Of a stretch of 64,000 nucleotides of DNA, positions 39,123 through 47,568 are shown piece by piece; position 1 is the stretch's first letter, and each line of letters begins with the position of its first letter. Under the pieces are notes generated by a model. That model did not search any database and was not told the origin of the DNA. It saw only the letters and a list, made by a program, of their open reading frames with translations. The stretch comes from DATFDN01 sp963767645 (GTDB taxonomy: Bacteria > Pseudomonadota > Alphaproteobacteria > Acetobacterales > Acetobacteraceae), in NCBI GenBank assembly GCA_963767645.1, contig CAVYEW010000021.1, forward strand, positions 1-64,000. Direction: 5' to 3'. The translations under genes were made by a program, and so were the position numbers.

Positions 39123-39872
39123 GTGGCTTCTGGGAACATCGACGCGCTGAGCCAGTTCGAGCTGCATCCGGCGCTCGGCAAGGTCGGCGCCGCGGTCCAT
39201 TTCAGCCAGTCCAACCTCATGATGGTCGTTGCGGCGGTGCTGACCTTGGCGCTGCTCGTGATCGGCATGCGTCCGCGTGCGATGGTGCCGGGCCGGCTGC
39301 AATCAGCGGCCGAGATGATATACGAGTTCGTGTATTCGATGTGCGTCGATACCATCGGGCCGGAGGGAAAGCGGTTCTTCCCGTTCGTGTTCACCGTGTT
39401 CCTGTTCATCCTGATCGGCAACCTGATCGGCGTCTTTCCCTACTTCTTCACCTTCACCAGCCATATCGCCGTCACCCTGGCGCTGACCCTCGTCGTGGTG
39501 CTGATGGTCACGCTGGTCGGCATCGTCATCCACGGGCTGCACTGGTTCAGCTACTTCGTTCCGCAAGGCGTGCCGAAGGCGCTGCTGCCGCTGCTGGTGC
39601 CGATCGAGGTCCTGTCCTACGTCTCGCGCATCATCTCGCTGTCGGTTCGGCTGTTCGCCAACATGATGGCGGGCCATGTCATGCTCGAGGTGTTCGGCGC
39701 GTTCGTGGTGATGCTGGGCGCAGCCGGCTGGCTTGGCATCGTGCCCGCGATCTTCGCCTTCGGCGTGAACGTAATCCTGATCGGCTTCGAGATCCTGGTC
39801 GCCGTGCTGCAGGCGTACGTGTTCGCGATCCTGAGCTGCATCTATCTGCACGACGCCGTCCACCTGCATTGA
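39123..39872 (+). CDS. atpB: F0 ATP synthase subunit a
   Basis: A 249-residue polytopic subunit forming the proton half-channels. The essential Arg is in ISLSVRLFANMMAGH, and the helix after it (LGIVPAIFAFGVNVILIGFE) is typical. It starts with GTG at 39123 after a purine-rich AAGGGGGTGGG. The family opening (IDALSQFELHPAL) confirms the start. The C-terminus ends SCIYLHDAVHLH. It is followed by 74 bases and atpE. Confidence 0.95.
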   Translation: MASGNIDALSQFELHPALGKVGAAVHFSQSNLMMVVAAVLTLALLVIGMRPRAMVPGRLQSAAEMIYEFVYSMCVDTIGPEGKRFFPFVFTVFLFILIGNLIGVFPYFFTFTSHIAVTLALTLVVVLMVTLVGIVIHGLHWFSYFVPQGVPKALLPLLVPIEVLSYVSRIISLSVRLFANMMAGHVMLEVFGAFVVMLGAAGWLGIVPAIFAFGVNVILIGFEILVAVLQAYVFAILSCIYLHDAVHLH

Positions 39873-39946
39873 ACGCAGGCTGTATCGCCTTCGCCACACC
39901 GCGCGCGCCGCGCCGACCCTATATACCTACCGAAAGGAATACGACT

Positions 39947-40171
39947 ATGGATCTCGCTTCCGCCAAGAACATCGGTGCCGGTCTTGCCGTTATCGCGCTG
40001 GCGGGTGTCGGCATCGGCATCGGCCAGATCTTCGCCGCGCTGGTCAATTCCGTCGCCCGCAACCCGGCGGCGCGCGACCGGGTCTTCGGCCTGGCGATCC
40101 TTGGCTTCGCCTTGACGGAAGCGGTGGCGCTCTACGCACTGGTTATCGCCTTCATCATCCTGTTCGTCTAA
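39947..40171 (+). CDS. atpE: F0 ATP synthase subunit c
   Basis: A 74-residue hairpin proteolipid of the rotor ring. Helix 1 carries the glycine-rich AGVGIGIGQIFAAL. The polar loop is RNPAARD, and helix 2 has the proton-carrying Glu in FALTEAVALYALVIAF. Ribosome-binding site GAAAGGAA precedes the ATG. Length and sequence are typical of alphaproteobacteria. Confidence 0.96.
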   Translation: MDLASAKNIGAGLAVIALAGVGIGIGQIFAALVNSVARNPAARDRVFGLAILGFALTEAVALYALVIAFIILFV

Positions 40172-40225
40172 CGCTGGACGGAGCGGGCGTTGTCGCCGCC
40201 CGCTCCTCCCTGGAGGAACAGACAT

Positions 40226-40810
40226 ATGCTGGGTTCGCTCCGCCGCGCCGTCCTGCCCGCCGTCGCTGCGCTGCTGTCTCTGCCGGCGGCAGCGATGGCG
40301 GAGGGAATGCCGCAGCTCAACTTCAACAACCCGCTGACTCTCGATCAGGTCGGCTGGGGTGCCGTGATATTCCTGATCTTCTTCCTGCTCTGCTGGGGCT
40401 GGGGCTTGCCACAGGTGAGGCGGGTGCTCGACCAGCGTGCTGATGCAATCGCGGCCGATCTGGATACTGCGCGGTCGATCAAGTCCGAGGCCGACGCCGC
40501 GATCCGCGAATTGACGGAAGCAACGGCGCGGGCACGGGCGGAAGCGCAGGGCGCGATCAACGCCGCAGTCGAGAAGGCGAAGCGGGAAGCCGCGGAACGG
40601 GCCGCAGTGCTGGATGCGCAGCTCGATGCGCGGCTTCAGGACTCCGAGCAGCGCATCGCCGCCGCCCAGGTTTCGGCCATGCGGGCGCTGCGGACGGTGG
40701 CGACCGACGCCGCCATCGCGCTGGTCGGGCGGCTGACGGCCAGCACCCCCGATCCCGCGCGGATCGAGCGGGCAGTCGGCGCCGCCCTGGCCGCCCGCGG
40801 CCAGGGCTGA
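40226..40810 (+). CDS. atpF': F0 ATP synthase subunit b' (first b-type subunit)
   Basis: A 194-residue peripheral-stalk subunit. The N-terminus has a hydrophobic leader-like stretch (residues 8-25, cut possible after AMA) and a membrane helix (GAVIFLIFFLLCWGWGLP). A long alanine/glutamate/arginine coiled coil follows. Having two different b-type genes (b' and b) after atpE is usual in alphaproteobacteria and photosynthetic bacteria. The ATG at 40226 has CTGGAGGAA upstream. Confidence 0.92.
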   Translation: MLGSLRRAVLPAVAALLSLPAAAMAEGMPQLNFNNPLTLDQVGWGAVIFLIFFLLCWGWGLPQVRRVLDQRADAIAADLDTARSIKSEADAAIRELTEATARARAEAQGAINAAVEKAKREAAERAAVLDAQLDARLQDSEQRIAAAQVSAMRALRTVATDAAIALVGRLTASTPDPARIERAVGAALAARGQG

Positions 40811-40825
40811 GGAAGGACCGAGACG

Positions 40826-41335
40826 ATGGAAACTGCGTTCTGGGGTGAGCCCAAGATCTGGGTCGCGATCGCTTTCGTCGTGTTCTTCATCCTGTTTGGC
40901 AAGAAACTCTGGACGGCGCTCGCCGAGATCCTGGACGGCCGCGCCAACGCCGTCCGTGCCGAGCTGGAGGAGGCGGCGCGGTTGCGCCGCGAAGCCGAGG
41001 ACATGCTGCGCGAGGCGCGGCTGCGCCGGGACCGCGCCCTCGAGGACGCGCAGCAGCTGATCGCGGGCGCCCATTCCGAGGCGGAGCGCCTCGCCGCCAG
41101 CGCCGCGCAGGACGCCCAGGCGGCAGCGGCCCGGCGCGAGCAGATGGCGCTTGACCGGATCGCCGCGGCCGAGAAGGCGGCAGTCGATCAGGTCCGTCTG
41201 ACAGCAGCGGACGTCGCGACCATCGCAGCCCGTCAGGTGATCGCCGAGGGCCTGTCGCCCGACGCCGATGCCGCGCTGATCGACCACTCGATCCGCGCGC
41301 TGCCCGCAGCCTTGTCAGCGCGTCGGGCGGCTTGA
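40826..41335 (+). CDS. atpF: F0 ATP synthase subunit b
   Basis: A 169-residue peripheral-stalk subunit: an N-terminal membrane helix (WVAIAFVVFFILFGKKLW), then a continuous coiled coil (LEEAARLRREAEDMLREARL and onward) reaching toward F1. It is 15 bases after atpF' and is the last gene of this operon; no F1 genes follow, so F1 must be encoded elsewhere, as is common in this class. It converges on the hybrid kinase gene with a 16-base gap and no evident terminator. Confidence 0.94.
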   Translation: METAFWGEPKIWVAIAFVVFFILFGKKLWTALAEILDGRANAVRAELEEAARLRREAEDMLREARLRRDRALEDAQQLIAGAHSEAERLAASAAQDAQAAAARREQMALDRIAAAEKAAVDQVRLTAADVATIAARQVIAEGLSPDADAALIDHSIRALPAALSARRAA

Positions 41336-41351
41336 GCCGGCCCTGTCGTCA

Positions 41352-43418
41352 TCACCTTGCGAAAGCGGCTTCCAGCATATCGCGAATCTTGGCCGCGAGC
41401 GCATCAAGCGCGAATGGCTTACCGATGATTTCCATCCCCGGCGCGAGCTGGCCCTCCAAGGCATGGCCCGCATAGCCGGTGATGAACAGCACCGGCAGGC
41501 CCGGCCTGTGCGCGCGTGCGGCGTCGGCGAGCTGACGCCCGTTCAGACCGGGCAAGCCTACATCCGTTACCAGCAGCTCCACGCGGATATCGGATAGCAA
41601 CTGGCGCAGGCCGGAAGGTCCGTCCGTGGCCTCCAGCACAGTGTGGCCCTGCTCGCGCAAGGTCTCCGCAATCAGCGTGCGAACGGCTTCCTCGTCCTCG
41701 ATGACCAGCACGGTTCCGCCGACTCCGGCCCGGCTCTCCGATAGTCCCAGCGCATCCGCATTCGCTGGTTCTTCGCTGATCTCGCGGCGGGGGAGATAAA
41801 GGCGAACCGTGGTGCCTCTGCCCGGCTCGCTCTCGAGCCGAACCAGCCCGTCCGACTGGCGCACGAATCCGTAGAGCTGCGACAGACCCAGACCGGTTCC
41901 CTGCCCGATCGGCTTGGTCGTGAAGAACGGCTCGAAGGCGCGCGCGGCGATCTCCGGGGCCATGCCCTGACCAGTGTCGCTGACGGCAAGCTCCACGTAG
42001 TCGCCCGGCACCGCCCCGTCCTGGCCAACCAAATCGGCCGGGGTGAGATGCCGTTCCGCGGTCGAGAGCGTGAGCGTACCGCCATCGGGCATGGCATCGC
42101 GTGCGTTGATCGACAGGTTGAGCAGCGCGCTCTCCAGCTGATTCGCATCGCACAGCACGGTCCAGGTCGTCTGCGCGATATGCATCCGGACCTCGACCTC
42201 CGGCCCTACCGTGCGCCGGATCAGCTCCACCATGCCGAGCACCAGCTCATTGAGCACGAGCGGTCTTGGCTGCAATGCCTGCCGGCGCGCGAACGCCAGC
42301 AGCCGATGCGTGAGCGAAGCCGCCCGCTCCACTCCTTTGCGTGCCGCATCCACGAAGCGGGCCGCCTCAGCGATCCGGTCTTGCTGGATGCGGCGTTGCA
42401 TTAGTTCCAGACTGCCCGCAATGCCGGTAAGCATGTTGTTGAAATCGTGCGCGATGCCGCCCGTGAGCTGGCCCACCGCCTCCATCTTATGGGCTTGGCG
42501 CAGCGCTTCCTCGGCCTGCTCGCGCTCCAGCACTTCCTGATGCAACTGCCTCAGCGCCTGGGACAGCTCGGCCGTGCGCTCGGCAACCCGGCGCTCGAGC
42601 TCCTCGGCCGCGAGCCTCGCCTCAGTGATATCCACGTTGCAGCCGGTGTAGCCGAGGAACGTGCCCGCGTCGTCGCGCCTTGGCACACCCTCGCAACGCA
42701 GCCAACGCACCCGACCGGCCTTGTCGCGCACCCGAGTCACGGTCTTGAACGGACTGCGTGCCAGGAAGGCTTCAAGGAAGGCGGCGCGGTACTGGTCGAG
42801 ATCCTCTGGCAGGACAGTGCTTTCCCAACCAAGCCCCAGCATCTCCGAGGCAGGGCGCCCGAACAGGCGGTCGTAGTGCAGGTTGGCGAAGATGACCTGG
42901 CCGTCCGCATCGGTCATCCAGATCAGGGCCGGCGCGCTGTCCGCCATGTGACGGAACCGCGTCTCACTCTCGCGGAGCGCCATCGAGGCAGCCCGTCTTT
43001 CTTTCCGTTCGGCTGCTTCGGCCAGCGCGCGGCGTACGACCACGGCCAAGCGTCCCAGACGCTGCTTGACAACGTAATTGGTAGCGCCGGCCCTCACGGC
43101 CTCGATTGCCGTCTCTTCGCCGAGCATGCCGGACACGAAGATGAACGGGATGTCGGGCGCCAGATCGCGCGCGATCGTCAGGGCCTCGGTGCCGTCGAAA
43201 TCCGGCAGCGAGAAGTCCGCCAGGATCACGTCGAATGGCGCGCCTCCCGCCAAGGCGGCGGTAAAGGCGTGCCGGGTCTCAACGCGCTCCACCTCGAGCG
43301 TAAATCCGCCTTGGCGCAGCCGTTCAGCGACGAGTTCGGTGTCGGCGGCGCTGCCCTCCAGGTGCAGCACCCTGCACCGTTCGCCCGCCGGGTGGTCCGC
43401 TGAAGGGTGATCCTTCAC
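41352..43418 (-). CDS. Hybrid histidine kinase (receiver-PAS-HisKA-HATPase-receiver)
   Basis: The 688 residues start with GTG at 43418, which overlaps the stop of the short response regulator (GTGA). Domains in order: a receiver (about 15-125, phosphoacceptor in VILADFSLPDFDG), a PAS domain (SETRFRHMADSAPALIWMTD to about 275), a coiled linker, HisKA with the phospho-His in LTGGIAHDFNNML near 320, HATPase with DTGQGM and TGLGLSQLYG, and a C-terminal receiver (VLVIEDEEAVR, phosphoacceptor in LLVTDVGLPGLNG). In the first receiver the second acidic pocket residue is Gly (LHLEGSAAD). No membrane segment is seen, so it senses internally. It probably worked with the two damaged genes upstream. Confidence 0.9.
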   Translation of the reverse strand: MKDHPSADHPAGERCRVLHLEGSAADTELVAERLRQGGFTLEVERVETRHAFTAALAGGAPFDVILADFSLPDFDGTEALTIARDLAPDIPFIFVSGMLGEETAIEAVRAGATNYVVKQRLGRLAVVVRRALAEAAERKERRAASMALRESETRFRHMADSAPALIWMTDADGQVIFANLHYDRLFGRPASEMLGLGWESTVLPEDLDQYRAAFLEAFLARSPFKTVTRVRDKAGRVRWLRCEGVPRRDDAGTFLGYTGCNVDITEARLAAEELERRVAERTAELSQALRQLHQEVLEREQAEEALRQAHKMEAVGQLTGGIAHDFNNMLTGIAGSLELMQRRIQQDRIAEAARFVDAARKGVERAASLTHRLLAFARRQALQPRPLVLNELVLGMVELIRRTVGPEVEVRMHIAQTTWTVLCDANQLESALLNLSINARDAMPDGGTLTLSTAERHLTPADLVGQDGAVPGDYVELAVSDTGQGMAPEIAARAFEPFFTTKPIGQGTGLGLSQLYGFVRQSDGLVRLESEPGRGTTVRLYLPRREISEEPANADALGLSESRAGVGGTVLVIEDEEAVRTLIAETLREQGHTVLEATDGPSGLRQLLSDIRVELLVTDVGLPGLNGRQLADAARAHRPGLPVLFITGYAGHALEGQLAPGMEIIGKPFALDALAAKIRDMLEAAFAR

Positions 43419-43720
43419 GCCGCCCCGCCGCGCTCCATGCGTACACCGGGCGGGGGCCGCTCGTTGAGCACCGCCCAGAACACCCCGAGGTCGCGAATGG
43501 CGTCGAAGAACTCGCGATGGCCGACCGGCTTCACGACGAAGGCATTCACGCCACGGCCCGGGCCCGCATTGCCACGACAACGGTGATCGAGCGCCTCGAC
43601 GCCGTCGCGCGCCACCACGACCGGGTTCACAAGGCCGCTTTTCTGGAGAGCGTCCAGCGTCAGCTCCACGTCGTTCGAGCTATCTTCGACGAGGAGGATC
43701 GGCCTCAGCGCGGTCGGCAT
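43415..43720 (-). CDS. Single-domain response regulator with internal deletion (phosphoacceptor lost)
   Basis: The N-terminus (LRPILLVEDSSNDVELTLDA, then VVVARDGVEALD) and the C-terminus (GVNAFVVKPVGHREFFDAIR, then LGVFWAVLNERPP) match the phytochrome-associated response regulators, which are about 145-150 residues. Here only 101 residues remain. About 45-50 residues between GVEALD and GVNAFVV are gone, replaced by a short unrelated HRCRGNAGPGR. The lost part includes the phosphorylated Asp (usually in LLDLKMP) and the switch Thr/Ser. The protein can hardly be phosphorylated in the normal way and is probably decaying. Confidence 0.8.
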   Translation of the reverse strand: MPTALRPILLVEDSSNDVELTLDALQKSGLVNPVVVARDGVEALDHRCRGNAGPGRGVNAFVVKPVGHREFFDAIRDLGVFWAVLNERPPPGVRMERGGAA

Positions 43721-43722
43721 GA

Positions 43723-44446
43723 TCAGTCTCCCCTCGGCCGCAGAGCGGCGGACGGCAGCGTGAAATAAAAGGTCGCACCCCGCTTGGGCTCGCCCTCGGC
43801 CCAGGTTCGGCCGCCATGGCGCTCGACGATGCGGCGCACATTGGCAAGGCCGATGCCGACTCCCTCGTAGTCCTCCGCCCGATGGAGACGCTGGAAGACC
43901 CCGAACAGTTTGTGTGCGTAGGCCATGTCGAAACCCACACCATTATCGCACACGGAGCACACTAACCCTGTCTCGCTCGCCTCGCAATCCACCCCGATGA
44001 TCGGCTCCGCGCGAAAATGAGTGTACTTTATCGCGTTGGGCAGCAGGTTCTGGAACACCTGCCTGAGCATCACCGGGTCGGCGCGCACCACGGGAAGGGC
44101 CCCGATCCGCCAGGGGATGGCGCGACCCTGGACGTCCGGCGCCAGCACCTCGATCGCCTCTTTGACCAGCGCGCCGGTATCGACCTCGACCAAGGTCAGG
44201 CTGCCGCGGCCCATTCGGGAGAAGTTCAGCAGCGCGTCGACGAGGAGGCCGGCCGTCTGGACCGACTTGATGATGGTGGCGACGAACCGGCGACTCGCCT
44301 CGTCCAGCCGCTCGCCTTCCCTTTCCGTCAGCAACTCGGCGTAGCCGGCGACGTGGCGGAACGGCGCTCGTAGATCGTGGGAGACCGAGTAAGAGCGCTG
44401 CGATACAGCAAAGCTCGCCTCTGCAGCAGCCAGTCTACATCGCGGC
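43723..44446 (-). pseudogene. Phytochrome-type histidine kinase, C-terminal remnant
   Basis: One frame reads AAAEASFAVSQRSYSVSHDL and then LRAPFRHVAGYAELLTEREG, the HisKA box with its phospho-His. It continues to the HATPase motifs (NLLPNAIKYTHF, CDNGVGFDMAYAHKLFGVFQ, GVGIGLANVRRIVERHGG) and ends LPSAALRPRGD. The whole sensor part (PAS-GAF-PHY in bacteriophytochromes) is missing: the frame meets the 3' end of cobS at about 44446 and no start codon lies in front of it. A TTG at 44334 could only produce a kinase lacking the phospho-His. The junction with cobS looks like a deletion endpoint. Confidence 0.78.
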
Positions 44447-45199
44447 TCATCCGAGGGCGGACCGGCCGGACAGTGCCCCGAGCACGACGCATTCTATCGC
44501 CACCACGGTTGCGCCCAGCACGTCTCCCGTGTAGCCGCCGATCTGCCGGCGGGCGAACCAACCCATGCCAATCGCCGTCCCGAACGCTGCTATGGCAATG
44601 CCACAGGCCAGGCCGGGCGGCAGCAGCAGCATCGTCGTCGCCACACTCAGCCCCAGCCCGAGGCTGGCGCGCCCCTGGTGGGGCGTGCGAAGCCCAGTCG
44701 CCAGACCCTTGGCGCGGGCTGGCCTTGTGAGGAGGATCACGACGATCAGGCCGCCTCGCCCCAGCGCGCCGGCTGCCATCAAGGCCGTGGCGACCGTGCC
44801 GGTTTGCGCAATGCCTGCAATGGCGCTGCCCCGAGCCGCAAGCGATAGGATCAGGGCAAGCGCGCCGTAAGTGCCTATGCGGCTGTCACGCATGATCTCC
44901 AGCTTCCGATCCGGCGAGGTCCCGCCGCCCAAGCCATCGGCCGTGTCCGCGAGCCCGTCCTCATGCAGCGCGCCAGTGACCAGGATTTCGGCCGCCAGCG
45001 TGCAGACCGCACCCAGAGATGCCGGCAGACCCAGGCGCTGAGATACCCAATAGACCGCCGCGCCGGTCGCGCCCACCGCCGCGCCGACCAGAGGGAACGC
45101 CCATACGCTCCGTCCCAGATCGCCGTGCCATTCAGCCATCCGGGCGCCCACCGGGAGTCGGGTCAGCAAGGCGAACGCCACTGCGAGGTCGGAGAGCAA
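44447..45199 (-). CDS. cobS: Adenosylcobinamide-GDP ribazoletransferase (cobalamin synthase)
   Basis: A 250-residue membrane enzyme (CobV in Pseudomonas naming) that joins adenosylcobinamide-GDP to alpha-ribazole in the last step of the pathway. It shows FALLTRLPVGA at the N-terminus, the metal-binding HEDGLADTADGLGGG near residue 79 and SRIGTYGALALIL near 106, with several membrane helices. The start is TTG at 45199, 8 bases after the cobT stop. The 3' end abuts the kinase remnant. Confidence 0.94.
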   Translation of the reverse strand: MLSDLAVAFALLTRLPVGARMAEWHGDLGRSVWAFPLVGAAVGATGAAVYWVSQRLGLPASLGAVCTLAAEILVTGALHEDGLADTADGLGGGTSPDRKLEIMRDSRIGTYGALALILSLAARGSAIAGIAQTGTVATALMAAGALGRGGLIVVILLTRPARAKGLATGLRTPHQGRASLGLGLSVATTMLLLPPGLACGIAIAAFGTAIGMGWFARRQIGGYTGDVLGATVVAIECVVLGALSGRSALG

Positions 45200-45206
45200 C
45201 CCGCGA

Positions 45207-46223
45207 TCACTCCCGGTCGCGCACGCCCGCTTCGGCGAACGTGGCCATGCCGTTGTGACAGGCGACGGCGGCCCTCAGGATCGCGATGGCAACGGCGGCC
45301 CCAGAGCCCTCGCCCAGTCGCAGGCCCAGATCGAGCAACGGGCGCTGCTCGAGCGCCGCCAACAAGGCGCCGTGCCCCGCCTCGGCGGAGCGATGTGCCG
45401 CCAGCGTGTGCGCGAGCGCATTCTCCGTCAGGCGGACCAGCGGCGCCGCGGCAGCGGTGCAGACGAACCCGTCTAGCAGAACCGGGATTCGGTTCAGCCG
45501 CGCCGCGAGCACCGCGCCCAGGATCGCCGCCAGCTCGCGCCCGCCGAGCGCCATCGCGAGGCGCAGCGGATCGGCCAGGCTTTCGGCATTATGCGCCAGG
45601 GCGGCGTCCACCGCAGCCCGCTTTCGGGCGAGCCCAGTGTCGTCCACGCCGGTGCCGCGACCGGCCCACCGCTCTCCCCCGCCGCCGAACAGCGCGGCCG
45701 CCAGCGCCGCGGCCGACGTAGTGTTGCCGATCCCCATTTCGCCCAACGCCAGCAGGTCGGTCCCGGCCGACACCGCGCCAGAGCCTGCCCCGACGGCGGC
45801 AAGGAACGCGTCTTCCTCCATCGCGGCGCCGGTGGTGAAATCCCGCGTGGGCGCCTGAAGCTCCAGCGGAATGACGCGCAGCTTCGCCCCGGCAACCTGG
45901 GCGAGCTGATTGATCGCGGCACCCCCGCCGGCGAAGTTCGCGACCATCTGCGCGGTGACATCCGGCGGATAGGCCGAGACGCCGCGCGCAACCACGCCGT
46001 GATTGCCGACGAACACTAAGACCTCCACGCGCTCCAGCCGAGGCGCCGTGCGCCCCTGCCAGCGCGCCAGCCATTCCGCCAACTCCTCCAGCCGGCCGAG
46101 ACTGCCCGGGGGCTTGGTCAGGCTCTGCTGGCGGGCTCGCACCGCTTCGGCCGCGCGATCGTCGCCTTGCGGAAGGTCGCGACATGCGGCCCTGATCTCC
46201 GCGAGGGTGGCAAACGCGCTCAT
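45207..46223 (-). CDS. cobT: Nicotinate-nucleotide-dimethylbenzimidazole phosphoribosyltransferase
   Basis: A 338-residue cytosolic enzyme (CobU in Pseudomonas naming) that makes alpha-ribazole phosphate from DMB and nicotinate mononucleotide. Family motifs: TKPPGSLGRLEELAEWLA, VFVGNHGVVARGVSAYP, AQMVANFAGGGAAINQLA, GEMGIGNTTSAAALAAAL and ALGGRELAAILGAVLAAR; the catalytic Glu should be in the C-terminal LRLGEGSGAA. The ATG overlaps the cobB stop (ATGA). Confidence 0.96.
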   Translation of the reverse strand: MSAFATLAEIRAACRDLPQGDDRAAEAVRARQQSLTKPPGSLGRLEELAEWLARWQGRTAPRLERVEVLVFVGNHGVVARGVSAYPPDVTAQMVANFAGGGAAINQLAQVAGAKLRVIPLELQAPTRDFTTGAAMEEDAFLAAVGAGSGAVSAGTDLLALGEMGIGNTTSAAALAAALFGGGGERWAGRGTGVDDTGLARKRAAVDAALAHNAESLADPLRLAMALGGRELAAILGAVLAARLNRIPVLLDGFVCTAAAAPLVRLTENALAHTLAAHRSAEAGHGALLAALEQRPLLDLGLRLGEGSGAAVAIAILRAAVACHNGMATFAEAGVRDRE

Positions 46224-47551
46224 TGGCCTGCCCCCACTTCCTGGACGGCCGCGATCAGGTGGAAGAACGACCCACTCACGCGCCCTCGCCGTCCTCCGGC
46301 GGGGCCGAGCTTCGCCCCACGCGCATCGGACAGAGCCGCAAGTGGCGCGTCCTCGCCGGCCTCGCTGATGTTCGCATAGTGAAACTCATGGCCACGGATA
46401 ACCGAGCCCGCGCGGCCGATCGCCGTATCGGCAAGCAGCGTCGCCTCGCGATATCCGAGGTGCAGCCGCCGACGCGCGAGACTTGCGGCATGGCTCAGCA
46501 GCCCCAGCATCTCATGGCGCGCGCCCGACGCATCCTCCAGCCCCGTCCCCAGCACCATGTACCCGCCGCATTCCCCATGCACCGGCTTCGTGGCGGCGAA
46601 ACGGAGCATCCCGTCGCGAAATCGCGCGGCCTCGGCGAGTCGGCCGGCGTGCAGTTCGGGATAGCCGCCCGGAAGCCAGCATGCGTCACACTCTTCCGGC
46701 GGCGGCTCGTCGGCAAGCGGCGAGAACGCGACCATGGTGGCGCCCGCCGCGCGCCACCCGCTCAGCAGGTGCGGATAGATGAAGCTGAAGGCCGCATCCT
46801 CTGCCAGCGCGATGCGCTGTCCGGGGGGAGTCAGCAGCATGGCCGGCCTGCCAGTAGGCGGGATCGGCGCGGCCATCGCCGCGATTGCATCGAGGTCGAG
46901 GTGCCGCTCGGCCAAATCCGCCAGCCGGTCAGAAATATCACTCATCCCGGCCTGCTCGGCGGCCTGCACCAGCCCCAGATGCCGCTCCGGCAGTGCGATC
47001 GAGGCATCGCGGGGGAAGCTGCCGAGCACGGGAATCCCAAGGGGCTGGAGCGCGCGGAGAATCCCGTCCCGATGGCGATCGCTGGCGACGCGATTCAGCA
47101 CCAGCCCGCCGATGCGCACCGCTCGATCATGCGTGGCGAAGCCTCGCGCAATCGCGGCGGCGCTCTGCGACTGGCCGGAGACGTCCAGCACCAGGAGCAC
47201 GGGAAGGCGATAGCGCGCCGCCAGATCGGCGGCGGAACCGGAACGCCCCTGCAAACCCTCCACGCCATCGAATAGACCCATCGCCGATTCGATCAGCACC
47301 AGCTCGGCATCCCTGGCCGTGGTGGCCATAACGGAATCGAGCTGTTCGGGCGTCATCGCCCAGCTATCGAGGTTCGCGCATGACGCTCCGCTGCCCAGCG
47401 CATGAAAGCCCGGATCGATGTAATCCGGCCCCGACTTGGCCGCGCGCACAGCGGTCCCACGGCGCCGCAAGGCGACCAGCATGGCCAGCGTGAGCGTCGT
47501 CTTGCCGGCCCCTGATCGCGGGGCGCCAATAATCAGTCCGCTAGCAGCCAA
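46220..47551 (-). CDS. cobB: Cobyrinate (hydrogenobyrinate) a,c-diamide synthase
   Basis: A glutamine-dependent amidase of about 443 residues with an N-terminal P-loop (GAPRSGAGKTTLTLAML), ESAMGLFDG, and a C-terminal class I GATase domain with the nucleophile Cys in HGECGGYMVLG and the His in GHEFHYAN. A TTG start at 47551 (LAASGLIIGAP, translated as Met) is preferred because a perfect AAGGAGG lies 7 bases upstream and family proteins start in that place. A GTG at 47575 would extend into the divergent cbiD start. It leads the cobB-cobT-cobS operon. Confidence 0.93.
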   Translation of the reverse strand: MAASGLIIGAPRSGAGKTTLTLAMLVALRRRGTAVRAAKSGPDYIDPGFHALGSGASCANLDSWAMTPEQLDSVMATTARDAELVLIESAMGLFDGVEGLQGRSGSAADLAARYRLPVLLVLDVSGQSQSAAAIARGFATHDRAVRIGGLVLNRVASDRHRDGILRALQPLGIPVLGSFPRDASIALPERHLGLVQAAEQAGMSDISDRLADLAERHLDLDAIAAMAAPIPPTGRPAMLLTPPGQRIALAEDAAFSFIYPHLLSGWRAAGATMVAFSPLADEPPPEECDACWLPGGYPELHAGRLAEAARFRDGMLRFAATKPVHGECGGYMVLGTGLEDASGARHEMLGLLSHAASLARRRLHLGYREATLLADTAIGRAGSVIRGHEFHYANISEAGEDAPLAALSDARGAKLGPAGGRRGRVSGSFFHLIAAVQEVGAGQ

Positions 47552-47568
47552 GCTCGCGCCTCCTTCCG

